A stretch of DNA of 35,884 nucleotides from Desulfovibrio sp. (GTDB taxonomy: Bacteria; Desulfobacterota; Desulfovibrionia; Desulfovibrionales; Desulfovibrionaceae): NCBI GenBank assembly GCA_031272715.1, contig JAISTH010000064.1:1-35884 (forward strand), read 5' to 3'. A program made the position numbers and the translations under genes. Under the pieces are notes generated by a model that was given only the letters and a program-made list of their open reading frames with translations, made no database searches and was not told where the DNA came from. Positions 26,367 through 34,509 of this stretch are shown piece after piece. The first letter of the stretch is position 1; each line of letters starts with the position of its first letter.

Positions 26367-27464
26367 ATGCCCCCCGACGTCGACGACATCCTGCGCAAGG
26401 CGCGCCCCTGGGCGATCCTCGCGGCCCTGACCGCGGTCCTCACCATCGTGCTGAAGACGCTGGACGTGCCGGCCTCCTCGATGCTGGGGTCCATGGGGGC
26501 CGCCATCGTCCTCGCCCTCCGGGGAACCCCGGTGCACGAGCCCCGCTGGTGCCCGGTCCTGGGGCAGAGCGTGATCGGCTGCCTCATGGGGAGCACCCTC
26601 ACGGAACCGGTCCTGGAGTCCATGGCCGCCAACTGGCCCATGCTCCTCGCCTGCGTGCTCTTCGCCATCGTCAACGGCCTGGCCATCGGCCTCTTCATGA
26701 TGGCCAGGGGCTCCCTGCCCGGCACCACGGCGATCTGGGGGACGTCCCCCGGAGCCGCGGCCGCCATGGTCTTCATGAGCGCAGCCTACGGCGCGGACAT
26801 GCGCCTCGTGGCCATCATGCAGTACCTGCGGGTCGTGCTCATCGCCGTCTCCGCAGTGGCCGCGGCCATGATCCTCCCTCCGGGGAGCGGCGGGACGGCG
26901 ACGCCCCTCGCGACGACGCTCCCGCCCGGATCCATGTCCCTCCTCCCCACCCTCGCCCTGATCCTCGGCTGCGCCGCGGTGGCCCGGAGGATCCCCTTCG
27001 GGGCCGCCCCCATCGTCCTGCCCATGGTCCTCGGCGCGCTCCTGCAGCACTGGGGCGTGCTGCGGATCGAAATGCCGCACTGGCTCCTGGCGATCGGCTA
27101 CGCCCTCCTCGGATGGAGCATCGGCCTGCGCTTCGACAGGGAGATACTGCGCACGGCCATGCACCTCCTGTGGAAGATAGTGGGGGCCATCGCCTGGATG
27201 ATGGGCTCCTCCGCCTGTCTCGCCGTGTGGCTGGTCCTGGAGGCGGGGATCGACCCCGTGACGGCCTATCTCGCCACGAGCCCCGGAGGGCTGGACTCGA
27301 CCACGGCCATCGCCGCCTCCTGCGGCGCGGACCTGGGACTCGTCGTGACCATCCAGGCCGGACGCATGCTCGTCGTGAGCCTCGTCGGCCCACCCCTCGC
27401 GCGTCTGCTCACGGCCGTCGTCCCCTGGCGGGACAGGTGTCCGCCCGTCCGGGACACGCCGTGA
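26367..27464 (+). CDS. AbrB-family membrane protein
   Basis: 365-aa polytopic membrane protein with about ten hydrophobic segments. It shows the duplicated layout of the AbrB family (PF05145; not the AbrB transition-state regulator). The first half has GTSPGAAAAMVFMSAAYGAD, LVAIMQYLRVVLIA, and the second half the matching SPGGLDSTTAIAASCGADLG and LVVTIQAGRMLVVSLVGPPLA. Members are often labelled ammonia monooxygenase in databases, which is misleading. They look like transporters with two repeats, and no substrate is established. The ATG at 26367 has no clear ribosome site. The gene is followed after about 170 bases by the HicB-like gene, which has its own candidate promoter. Confidence 0.82.
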   Translation: MPPDVDDILRKARPWAILAALTAVLTIVLKTLDVPASSMLGSMGAAIVLALRGTPVHEPRWCPVLGQSVIGCLMGSTLTEPVLESMAANWPMLLACVLFAIVNGLAIGLFMMARGSLPGTTAIWGTSPGAAAAMVFMSAAYGADMRLVAIMQYLRVVLIAVSAVAAAMILPPGSGGTATPLATTLPPGSMSLLPTLALILGCAAVARRIPFGAAPIVLPMVLGALLQHWGVLRIEMPHWLLAIGYALLGWSIGLRFDREILRTAMHLLWKIVGAIAWMMGSSACLAVWLVLEAGIDPVTAYLATSPGGLDSTTAIAASCGADLGLVVTIQAGRMLVVSLVGPPLARLLTAVVPWRDRCPPVRDTP

Positions 27465-27518
27465 AGCCCGCCTCCCGGACGCCTGCGGCCATCACGTCCA
27501 GGATTTCTTCGGACCCTC

Positions 27519-27547
27519 TTGACGTCCGCCGGGAAATCGCGTAGAGG
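27519..27547 (+). promoter_or_regulatory. Candidate sigma-70 promoter of the hicB-ycaO pair
   Basis: TTGACG (27519-27524), a 17-base spacer and TAGAGG (27542-27547). The expected transcript starts about 80 bases before the HicB-like start codon and could include the YcaO gene. Confidence 0.5.
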
Positions 27548-27632
27548 GCGTCACCCGAAGAAGGACGCACACCGCGGAACGACCCCCCGCGCCACCGCAA
27601 CCCCCGCCCGGCAGGGGCGGGACGAGGTGCAC

Positions 27633-28046
27633 ATGGCCGCATACTACGGCGTCATCACCAAGAGCCGCAAGGGACCCTACCGCATCGAGTTCCCCGACCT
27701 GCCAGGCTGCGCCACCGCCGGCGAAAGCCCCGAAGAGCTCGACGCCATGGCCCGGAAGGCCCTGGAGATACACCTGACCGCCCTGCACAACGAGGGGCGC
27801 ACCCTGCCGCCCCCCTCGTCCCACGCGAATCTCCACGAACTCCATTCCACCGCCAAGGACTTCTCCGGGCTCACCCTGGTCGTGGCCTCCCCCTCCACGA
27901 AACGCGTCCGGGTCAACGTCACCATGCCGGAGTCGGACCTGCGCTACATCGACACCCTCGCGAAGAACTTCGGCATGGACAGGTCGGCCTTCATCGTCTT
28001 CACCGTGCTGCAACTCTACGCCAGCAAGTCCAAGGCGCAGCGGTAG
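27633..28046 (+). CDS. HicB-like antitoxin, no HicA partner
   Basis: 137-aa protein. Residues 1 to about 50 match the HicB partial RNase-H fold: YYGVITKSRKGPYRIEFPDLPGC, then GESPEELDAMARKALEIHL. The C-terminal part (about 90-130, KRVRVNVTMPESDLRYID) looks like a ribbon-helix-helix DNA-binding domain. HicB normally neutralises the small mRNA-cleaving toxin HicA and represses its own operon. No 55-65 aa HicA-like frame lies in the 170 bases before or the 107 bases after, so this is an orphan. The ATG at 27633 has GAGG five bases upstream. The next gene, ycaO-like, starts 107 bases downstream on the same strand. It may act as a stand-alone regulator of that unit. Confidence 0.85.
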   Translation: MAAYYGVITKSRKGPYRIEFPDLPGCATAGESPEELDAMARKALEIHLTALHNEGRTLPPPSSHANLHELHSTAKDFSGLTLVVASPSTKRVRVNVTMPESDLRYIDTLAKNFGMDRSAFIVFTVLQLYASKSKAQR

Positions 28047-28153
28047 CCGTCCCCTTCGCGGCCCCCGCATCCGTCCTGGAAGACCCTCCCCCGCGGCCCG
28101 CGCACGAGGCGGGCCGCCCCTCCCGAACAGCCCGCCCCGCAACGGAGGCACCC

Positions 28154-29893
28154 ATGGACATCCCCCGCATCATCCTCAAGCCCTGCCTCAAGACCTACAC
28201 CAAGGACCTGGACAAGGCCCGCACCCCCCTGCAGACCATCGACCACGTCACCGAACGCCTCGCCGCGGCGGGCCTGGACGTCCTCTCCGAGACCCGGCGC
28301 GTCGACGTCGGACGCCTGGGCATCCCGGTGTACCTCAGCATCTGCGGCGCGGACGCCCGGGCCGTCATGCCCACCCGCAAGCAGATGGGGAAGGGCTCCT
28401 CCCCGGAGCAGGCCAGGGCCTCGGCCCTCATGGAACTCATGGAACGCTTCGCCTTCTTCACCTTCTGGAGGGACAGGCCCGGCATGACGACCCTCTCCTG
28501 GTCCGAGGCCGGACGCATCCACGGCGAGGATCGCATCAGCGCCGAAGAGGTGCAGCGGTCCGTGAACGACTCCCTCGACCCCGCCACGGCCGCCGCCGTG
28601 CTGGACCTCGTCCCCTGGAGCTTCCATCCGGCGACGCACCTCGAAAGCGGGAGCGTCGTGTGGCTGCCTTTGGACTGGTTCAAGCTGCTGAGCGAATTCA
28701 ACGGCACCTCGGCGGGGAACACCAACGAGGAATCCCTGCTCCAGGGGCTCTCCGAACTCGTGGAACGCCACACCTGCTGCATCGTGGACAGGACGAGGGC
28801 GACGACGGCGACGATAGATCCCGCCAGCGCGGAGGATCCCGCGCTCCAGGGCCTCTTCCGGGCCTTCGGGAAGGAAGGGGTGCGCCTCGTCCTCAAGGAC
28901 TTCTCCTGCGGCATGCCCCTGCCCACCGTGGCCGCCGTGGCATGGGACCCCGCCACGTTCCCGGACTCCTCCGAGATCGTCTTCACGGCGGGCACCGCCG
29001 CAACCCCCGCCAAGGCCGCCATACGGGCCGTCACGGAAGTGGCGCAGCTGGCCGGGGACTTCTGCACCGGCGCGTGCTACGAGGCCTCGGGACTGCCCAA
29101 GTTCCAGCGTCTCGATGACATCGACTGGCTTCTGGAGGGCCCGACGGTCCCTCTGAGCAGCCTTCCGGACGTGGAAAACCGGGACATCTGCCAGGAACTG
29201 CGCAAGGCCCTCGCGGGATGCCGTCCCATCAAGGTCTACGCCGTGGACACGACCCATCCGACCATAGGCGTCCCGGCGCACTACTCCATCGGGCCCGGCT
29301 TCTCCTTCCGGGAGCGGGACAAGAACCAGAGCCTCGGGCTCTTCGTGGGGCGCAAGCTGGCCGAGCAGTCTCCGGAGAAGGAGGCGTTGGAGGGGCTCGA
29401 GGCCCTCGCCCGTCTCACCCCCGAGGCCCACTACATCCCCTTCTTCCACGGCATGCTCGCCCTGCGGGCCCGGCGCAACGGGGAGGCCCGGGAGTTCTTC
29501 CTGAAGGCCCTGCCCCTGCAGCCCGAGGCGGACTCCATGGCCCTCGCGTCCTTCTATGCCGGCTACGCCCTGACCCTGGAGGGGCGGTGGGGCGAGGCGA
29601 CGCCGGATCTCGAACGGGCCGCGGACCTGTGCCCGGAGATGAAGGAGTACGACAACATGCTGGGTGTGGCCCGGTTCAAGGCCGGGGACTACGAGAAGGC
29701 GGCCGGGTCCTTCAGGCGGGCGCTCAGGCTGGACAAGGGGTCCGCGGTGGATCTCGCGAATCTCGGGCTGTGCGAGAAGTTCCTGGGTGATGGGGAGAAG
29801 GCCAGGGAGCATCTGGCGGGCGCGCTGGAGATCGATCCGTCCCTGGGCTTCGCGCGTACGCATCTGGAGGAGCTGGAGGGGAAGGTGGCCTGA
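28154..29893 (+). CDS. YcaO-domain protein with C-terminal TPR repeats
   Basis: 579-aa cytoplasmic protein. Residues about 65-400 form a YcaO domain, an ATP-dependent enzyme that activates peptide backbone amides (azoline or thioamide formation). The three ATP/Mg motifs can be read: SPEQARASALMELMER (83-98), then NEESLLQGLSELVERH (191-206), then TPAKAAIRAVTEVAQ (284-298). The glutamates expected to hold Mg are present. Residues about 405-575 are four to five TPR units, for example AEARREF-like pairs and YDNMLGVARFKAGDYEKAAGSFRRAL. The PxPxP tail of azoline cyclodehydratases is absent. There is no TfuA, E1-like partner, radical SAM protein, dehydrogenase or obvious precursor peptide nearby, so it is a stand-alone YcaO. 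The substrate is unknown; the TPR part may recruit a protein target. The start has GGAGG five bases upstream. Confidence 0.88.
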   Translation: MDIPRIILKPCLKTYTKDLDKARTPLQTIDHVTERLAAAGLDVLSETRRVDVGRLGIPVYLSICGADARAVMPTRKQMGKGSSPEQARASALMELMERFAFFTFWRDRPGMTTLSWSEAGRIHGEDRISAEEVQRSVNDSLDPATAAAVLDLVPWSFHPATHLESGSVVWLPLDWFKLLSEFNGTSAGNTNEESLLQGLSELVERHTCCIVDRTRATTATIDPASAEDPALQGLFRAFGKEGVRLVLKDFSCGMPLPTVAAVAWDPATFPDSSEIVFTAGTAATPAKAAIRAVTEVAQLAGDFCTGACYEASGLPKFQRLDDIDWLLEGPTVPLSSLPDVENRDICQELRKALAGCRPIKVYAVDTTHPTIGVPAHYSIGPGFSFRERDKNQSLGLFVGRKLAEQSPEKEALEGLEALARLTPEAHYIPFFHGMLALRARRNGEAREFFLKALPLQPEADSMALASFYAGYALTLEGRWGEATPDLERAADLCPEMKEYDNMLGVARFKAGDYEKAAGSFRRALRLDKGSAVDLANLGLCEKFLGDGEKAREHLAGALEIDPSLGFARTHLEELEGKVA

Positions 29894-30239
29894 GGAGGCG
29901 GGGAGTTCGGGAGGGGGTGCGGAGTTCGGAAGGGAGGGAGGAGTTCGGAAGGATGACAGATTTTGGCGGAGGGGGATTTCCGGGGCGTTCCGCCAGGATG
30001 CGTGGCCGGGGCGCCACATGGCGCAGGCCTTGGAAGGAACGCGCAGTTCGGAAAGAAAGCCAGATTTTATCGGAGGAATGATTTTCCAAGGTGCCTAGGG
30101 GAACGACCCGATGGGACCGGGATGCGCGGCTGACCCGAACGGGGACGGCCGGCCCGAACTTGGGGGGCGAACCGTTCCGCTTGGGGCTCGTGTCCGGAAG
30201 CGTCTTCAGGGAGACGCCCCCGAGCCGCCCCGGGGCGAC
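29894..30239. other. Intergenic stretch with purine-rich repeats
   Basis: No gene. A GGAGTTCGG-A/G-AGG unit occurs near 29901, 29919 and 29940, with a diverged copy at 30043. Near the right end lie a small hairpin, GCGTCT/AGACGC (30200-30217), and a GC-rich palindrome next to the stop of the minus-strand TPR gene. Confidence 0.55.
29940..30084. repeat. Imperfect 40-base direct repeat
   Basis: The segments 29940-29979 and 30043-30084 share GnAGTTCGGAA, then CAGATTTT and CGGAGG at matching spacing, with a trailing GATTT. No coding frame runs through both. Confidence 0.6.
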
Positions 30240-32084
30240 TCAGGCACTCGAAGCCTGGGGGGCCGGGCCGTCCAGCACGCCCTTCGCCCAGTCCAGCCAC
30301 TTCTCGCCGACATATCTCTTTTCCACCATCCAGCGCAGGAATTGCCGCAGTTCGGCATGGACGGGGTTCAGCTCGAGCCCCCTCTTCAGCTTCTCCAGGC
30401 AGTTCTCCAGATTGCCCTCCCTGATCCGGGCGGCGGAGGGGCCGGTTCTTTCGGCATCCATGGCCATCTCCAGATGGAGCCTCGCGATGTTCATGCACAG
30501 GTGCTCGTCCTGGGGGGAGACCCGGAGCGCCTTCTCGTAGTACTTCACCGCCGTCTCGTGCAGGGCCTGCTTGCGCAGCGTCGACCCGAACTCGTTGAGC
30601 AGGTGCTTGTGCTCCTCCTCGAAAGGCAGGTCCATGTCCGCCATGCGGCACACGATCTCCAGGGCCTTCGCCTTGTCGCCGGCGGACAGGTAGGTCATGG
30701 CGATCCCGAAGTTCGCCTTGAGGTTGTCGGTATCGACGGGGGAGGCCTCCCCGGGGGCATCCTCCGGGGTTTCCAGGGCCTGCCGGCGGAGCCACGGGAG
30801 GACGTGGTTCGTGTAGACCTCGGGCTCCGGCATGTAGTCCTGGAGGAGGCTCTCGAGGGTCAGGCTCTCGTCGGCCTCCGTCGGGATGTAGTTCGGGTCG
30901 AGGGCCCGCCGGATCAATCCCTGGGACGTCTGCTCGACGTACCAGAGGGTCTTCTGGGCGGTCTTTCTGGTGGTGACGCCTATGCCGATCTTCTGCAGCG
31001 CATCCGAGGAGAATACGCCGCGGATGGGGGCGTTGATGACGGGCTGGGCCGCCTCGGCCGCGGGCTGCGAAGGGGCGGGCTTCCCTTGCTTCTGGGCCTT
31101 GCCCCGGACGATGAGCAGGTCTTTTGCCCCGCCGGGTGGCGGTTTCTGGGGCGGTGCGGGAGGCTTCGCCCCGGCGCGGGCGACGGGTTGAGGGATGGGC
31201 TGCAGGGGCGTGGTCGTCCGACCGGAGTCGGGTGCGCTGCCGCGGACGATGACGACGCCGCTTCCGGCGGGTGCCGGGGAGGGCTTCGTCTGGGCCGGGG
31301 TCGGAGCCTGGACGGGGTCCTGGGCTTGGGGCTGGGTCTGGGGCTGTGCCGGAGGCGCGGCCGGGGCCTGGACAGGGGACTGGGGCGGTGCCTGGGTCCG
31401 GGGCTGGGCTTGTGCCTGGGCCTGTGCCCGGGCTTGGGCATGGAACTGCGCCTGGGTCTGGAATTGGGCCTGGGCACGGGCCGGCGCTTGAACCGGGGCC
31501 TGGACCTTGGCGTCAGGGGGGGCCGAGGGCTGTGGGACTTGGGGACGGGGGTTCGCCGTCTGCGAAGCGGCCCCTGCCGTCTGTCCCGGAACCTCCCCCG
31601 CACCTGCATCGTACGTGGTGGCGGCCGGCGACGCCCCACGCCCCTGATTGGGGACGGCCCCAGGAGCGGGATGGGGCGTCCCGATCTGCCCCGGAACCTC
31701 ACCGGCACCTGCGTCATACGTGGTGGCGGCGGCCGCCGACGGCGCATGCCCCTGATGTGGAACGGGATGCGGCGTTCCGCCCTGCCCCGGAACCTCACCG
31801 GCACCTGCATCGTGCGTGGCGGCGGCCGGCGAAGGCGTCCGCCCCTGATGGGGAACGGCTCCTGGAACGGGGCTCGGAGGGGCGCATTGCCCCGGAACCT
31901 CACCGGCACCTGCATCGAACGTGGCAACGGAGGGCGAAGGGGTCCGCGCCTGATGGGAAACGGCCCCTGGACCGGGATGGGACGCGCCTGGCGCCGGCGT
32001 CCTGGCGACCGGTCCCGGACCGGGCTGCGACGCTGCGCCTCCCCGGCAATCGCCTTCCACGATGGACGCCTCGTTCGAGGTCAT
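30240..32084 (-). CDS. TPR protein with long Pro/Ala/Gln-rich N-terminal repeats
   Basis: 614-aa protein. Residues about 20-185 contain four to five imperfect 32-35-aa repeats around DAGAGEVPGQ, PGAVPHQGR and TPSPAAAT. Residues about 190-270 are Ala/Gln/Pro-rich. Two short boxes, GVVIVRGSAPDSG and DLLIVRGKAQKQG, follow. The folded part (about 350-614) begins with a segment like GIGVTTRKTAQKTLWYVEQTS, then carries TPR-type helices such as NFGIAMTYLSAGDKAKALEI, EEEHKHLLNEFGSTLRKQAL and LENCLEKLKRGLELNPVHAE. That folded part resembles TPR proteins I associate with Desulfovibrio, but I cannot name one. No signal peptide is seen. Two adjoining ATGs (32087, 32084) are possible; 32084 has better spacing to AGGGGG. 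Function is unknown; protein docking is likely. Confidence 0.8.
   Translation of the reverse strand: MTSNEASIVEGDCRGGAASQPGPGPVARTPAPGASHPGPGAVSHQARTPSPSVATFDAGAGEVPGQCAPPSPVPGAVPHQGRTPSPAAATHDAGAGEVPGQGGTPHPVPHQGHAPSAAAATTYDAGAGEVPGQIGTPHPAPGAVPNQGRGASPAATTYDAGAGEVPGQTAGAASQTANPRPQVPQPSAPPDAKVQAPVQAPARAQAQFQTQAQFHAQARAQAQAQAQPRTQAPPQSPVQAPAAPPAQPQTQPQAQDPVQAPTPAQTKPSPAPAGSGVVIVRGSAPDSGRTTTPLQPIPQPVARAGAKPPAPPQKPPPGGAKDLLIVRGKAQKQGKPAPSQPAAEAAQPVINAPIRGVFSSDALQKIGIGVTTRKTAQKTLWYVEQTSQGLIRRALDPNYIPTEADESLTLESLLQDYMPEPEVYTNHVLPWLRRQALETPEDAPGEASPVDTDNLKANFGIAMTYLSAGDKAKALEIVCRMADMDLPFEEEHKHLLNEFGSTLRKQALHETAVKYYEKALRVSPQDEHLCMNIARLHLEMAMDAERTGPSAARIREGNLENCLEKLKRGLELNPVHAELRQFLRWMVEKRYVGEKWLDWAKGVLDGPAPQASSA
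31575..31930. repeat. Tandem repeats of about 100 bases inside the TPR gene
   Basis: The core CCCGGAACCTC followed by CGGCACCTGC recurs near 31585, 31690, 31786 and 31890, a period of about 96-105 bases. In protein terms each unit is a DAGAGEVPGQ repeat. Four copies are clear and the ends are diverged. Unequal recombination could change the copy number. Confidence 0.75.
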
Positions 32085-32189
32085 CATTTCCCCCTGAAAA
32101 AATCCGCATCGACACGATTTCGGGAACCGGGCCGCCACCCGTCTCGTCCCCGGTCGCGTCCGAAGCGCTACATCACTGCCGAAGATCCA

Positions 32190-32215
32190 TTGTCCCCCAA
32201 AGAGACAACTTTGTC
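32190..32215. promoter_or_regulatory. TTGTC/GACAA sites before the TPR gene
   Basis: TTGTC at 32190-32194 and the dyad GACAA-CT-TTGTC at 32204-32215 lie about 110-130 bases upstream of the TPR gene start. They could be regulator half-sites. I could not place a -35/-10 pair with confidence here. Confidence 0.3.
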
Positions 32216-32294
32216 CAGCGTTGAAGCAACATGTGCCCTCGAATAGGCGAACCGGGCCGGAAGAGCCGCCATGGGCCCTTCCGGCCCCATGCAG

Positions 32295-32322
32295 AAAAAA
32301 AAAAGCGCCCCCATGAAGGCGC
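32295..32322 (-). terminator. Rho-independent terminator of the 309-aa protein gene
   Basis: On the minus strand, GCGCC, an 8-base loop, GGCGC, then ten T residues (plus-strand A10 at 32295-32304). It sits 46 bases after the stop at 32369. A second 10-bp hairpin, GGGCCGGAAG/CTTCCGGCCC, follows at 32254-32287. Confidence 0.8.
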
Positions 32323-32368
32323 CGCGACCATCCCGTCCACGTGGACGCAATGCGCCCCTCGCGTCCGG

Positions 32369-33298
32369 CTAGCCCGGGAGCAGGGCCAGATAGTCGTCCC
32401 GCACCTGGTCGTACCACTCCCGCACGATCTGCTCCATGGAGAGACGCCGTATGCCGGTCTTCTCCACGATGCTGCACCCCCTGATGCACCTGTGGGCCTG
32501 GAAGCCGCAGACGACCACGGCGTCGCTCTCCTCGTCCTCCAGTATCCCGCGTATCCTCTTGAGTTCCCCGCCGCACCGGGGATCGAAGCTCTCCACCGAC
32601 AGGGCCCCGCCGTGGGCGACGAGGATGTTCAGGTTCTGGGCCACCACGTCCTGGATCTGGGCGACGACGTCCGTGTCCAGGGGGACGTCCCGCCATCGCT
32701 GCAGCAATCTGTCGAACCACAGCGCGCTGATGGAGGTCTCGTCGGCGATCCTGGCGTCGAAACGGTGCACGTAGGCGTAGAGGAAGGTGTCCCGGGTCTC
32801 CTCGAAGTTGAGTTCCAGGATGAGGTCGCTGTTGTTGCGGCTGAGGATCGTCTGCATCGCGGCCACGAAGGCGAAGAAGAAGGACTGCTCCCGGGCCTCG
32901 TCCGGGGGGCCCAGGGCGATGCCGTCGGGAAGGCTCCTGCTGCCGACGCCCGTGAGCCTGGCGAACTGGCGGAGGGCCTCCACGATGTCTCCCCCCACGT
33001 CGTCGTCCTTGAAGACGTATCTGTAGCCCGGGATGGACGGAAGGGAGACGGACTTGACGGCCCTGGACTCCTCGTCGGGGGGCGGGGATTCGTCGTACTG
33101 GTCCGGCCGGTCAGGCCGGTCAGGCCGCTCCGACTGGGCGGACCGGGAGGGAGGGGGGGCCTGGGGGATGGGGTCGTGATGCTCGAGGGCCGCCCGGGCC
33201 TCCGAGAAGGGGATGATGCGCGCCCCCCGATGCTTGGTCTCGTCGTCGCCGTCCCCGTGCTGGGTTGGCGGCAGGCGACCGTCGGAACTTCCGGCCAT
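32369..33298 (-). CDS. Unrecognised 309-aa protein with C-terminal Cys cluster
   Basis: I do not recognise a family. Residues 1 to about 85 are hydrophilic and probably disordered, with SERPDRPDRPDQYDESPPPD. Residues about 88-235 look globular and helical, for example DIVEALRQFARLTG, FFFAFVAAMQTILSRNNSDL and WFDRLLQRWRDVPLDTDVV. Near the C-terminus four cysteines (C242, C264, C271, C275) with H269 lie around CGFQAHRCIRGC, which could hold a metal or form disulfides. No signal peptide or membrane helix is seen. The start at 33298 has a GGGGGGA a few bases upstream. The gene has a good promoter (33401-33430) and a strong terminator, so it is a real, independently transcribed gene. Its neighbour on the same strand is the TPR protein; a shared role is only a guess. 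Confidence 0.75.
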   Translation of the reverse strand: MAGSSDGRLPPTQHGDGDDETKHRGARIIPFSEARAALEHHDPIPQAPPPSRSAQSERPDRPDRPDQYDESPPPDEESRAVKSVSLPSIPGYRYVFKDDDVGGDIVEALRQFARLTGVGSRSLPDGIALGPPDEAREQSFFFAFVAAMQTILSRNNSDLILELNFEETRDTFLYAYVHRFDARIADETSISALWFDRLLQRWRDVPLDTDVVAQIQDVVAQNLNILVAHGGALSVESFDPRCGGELKRIRGILEDEESDAVVVCGFQAHRCIRGCSIVEKTGIRRLSMEQIVREWYDQVRDDYLALLPG

Positions 33299-33400
33299 GG
33301 AATCCCCCCATGGAATCGCCCGATGCGGGCGTCCGGGTGCTTTGGATCACGGAACGAACCGGCCCCCTATCTTTTGCCGGGCGAACCAGACCCTGCGGAC

Positions 33401-33430
33401 AGCATACCGCAAGAGGACCAACGATGTCAA
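33401..33430 (-). promoter_or_regulatory. Sigma-70 promoter of the 309-aa protein gene
   Basis: On the minus strand, a perfect TTGACA (33425-33430), an 18-base spacer and TATGCT (33401-33406). The leader would be about 95 bases. Confidence 0.65.
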
Positions 33431-34440
33431 ACCCTGATGCGAAATCGTCGAACATGGCCATCATGGCCGGCCGGAAACGTTGAACCGGAACCGGGACGCC
33501 CCGCTCCGGCACAGGTGAAGAAGGTTGCGCCGAGGGTATCCGTCCCGCGGACGCCGGTATCCTGCACTCGCCCCGAACCCGCCATTGGCGGGGCAATCCG
33601 GACTTCGCCGATGTCGGGACACTGGTGCCGAGGGGAGAAATGCACGCCCTCCTGACCCTCGGATCTCGAAGGGACGTGTGCGTCCGTGTGTTTGCGCAAG
33701 GCCTGCGGTTCCTCAGGGAGTTGCTGGGGACATCGCGAAGCGATCCCACCGGACGTTGCCAGATCCGCCCGGCAGGACGCCGCCAAGGCGCATCCGCCGA
33801 GAGCCGTTCCGCATGCGCCCCGGCAGCGGGTCCTATGCGCCACATGGTTTGGAACCCGTCGACGTCTCCGGTGGCCGCGCTCCGATCGCCTCCTTCCCAT
33901 GCGATTACCAGGCCCCGAGGCCGAGGCGGTGGATGCGCCCTGAAGACTGGTGCCAGAGGCACATCCCCCGGCATTGGCATCGGGATCGTCCGAAAAACGC
34001 TCTCGTACGTGCCCCGACCATCCACCCTCCTGTGTGCGCCGGCCCGAGCCTGCCGATGCAGGGATGCCCCCGATGGCGCAGCATCATGAAAGGCACCACC
34101 CTCCGGTTCGGTGCCAAGGCTCACGCACGGTGAACGGCATCTTCTGGAGGGCGTCCGCGCAGATCCCCCGGCATGTCCCGGACGGGCCGCGCAGGTGTGC
34201 CGTTCCGACAGCGTGATCGCCCTCGAGGGCGTCCCATGCCGAGACAGGCCGAAGGATATGTCCTCCTGCCGAGACCCATGGCCGCTGGCGACCATCGGGA
34301 TGCATGCCGGACCACGGGGTGTTTTGGCATCGCACCACTGCGGCGGGATGTGGTCTCCCGGACGGAGGACGTCGGGTGAGGCGATCGCTCTCCTTCCTAT
34401 GCGTTCCGCACATATCGGGACCCTCCACGAACCCTTGAGT
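33431..34440. other. 1-kb stretch without a recognisable gene
   Basis: GC-rich with overlapping open frames on both strands, none with a family signature, ribosome site or consistent codon pattern. No RNA or repeat was recognised. It may be decayed sequence. Confidence 0.5.
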
Positions 34441-34474
34441 CGAAAGAAAGGCGGCCCCTCTTGCGAGGGGCCGC
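34441..34474 (-). terminator. Rho-independent terminator of the coiled-coil protein gene
   Basis: On the minus strand, GCGGCCCCTC, tetraloop GCAA, GAGGGGCCGC, then CTTTCTTTC. A perfect 10-bp stem capped by a GNRA loop, about 35 bases after the stop at 34510. Confidence 0.85.
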
Positions 34475-34509
34475 GGAACATGGGCGGAGAGGGGATGCTT
34501 GCCGTCCGG

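Noticed and set aside
26367..27464. Ammonia monooxygenase label for the AbrB-family gene
   Set aside because: The protein is a polytopic, internally duplicated membrane protein without metal-binding oxygenase features.
27465..28153. Search for a HicA toxin next to HicB
   Set aside because: The flanking gaps are too short and contain no 55-65 codon frame with the expected GSHxxFxH-type motif.
31575..31930. CRISPR-like or intergenic repeat array
   Set aside because: Repeats of about 100 bases lie inside an open TPR gene and keep its frame; no regular repeat-spacer structure.
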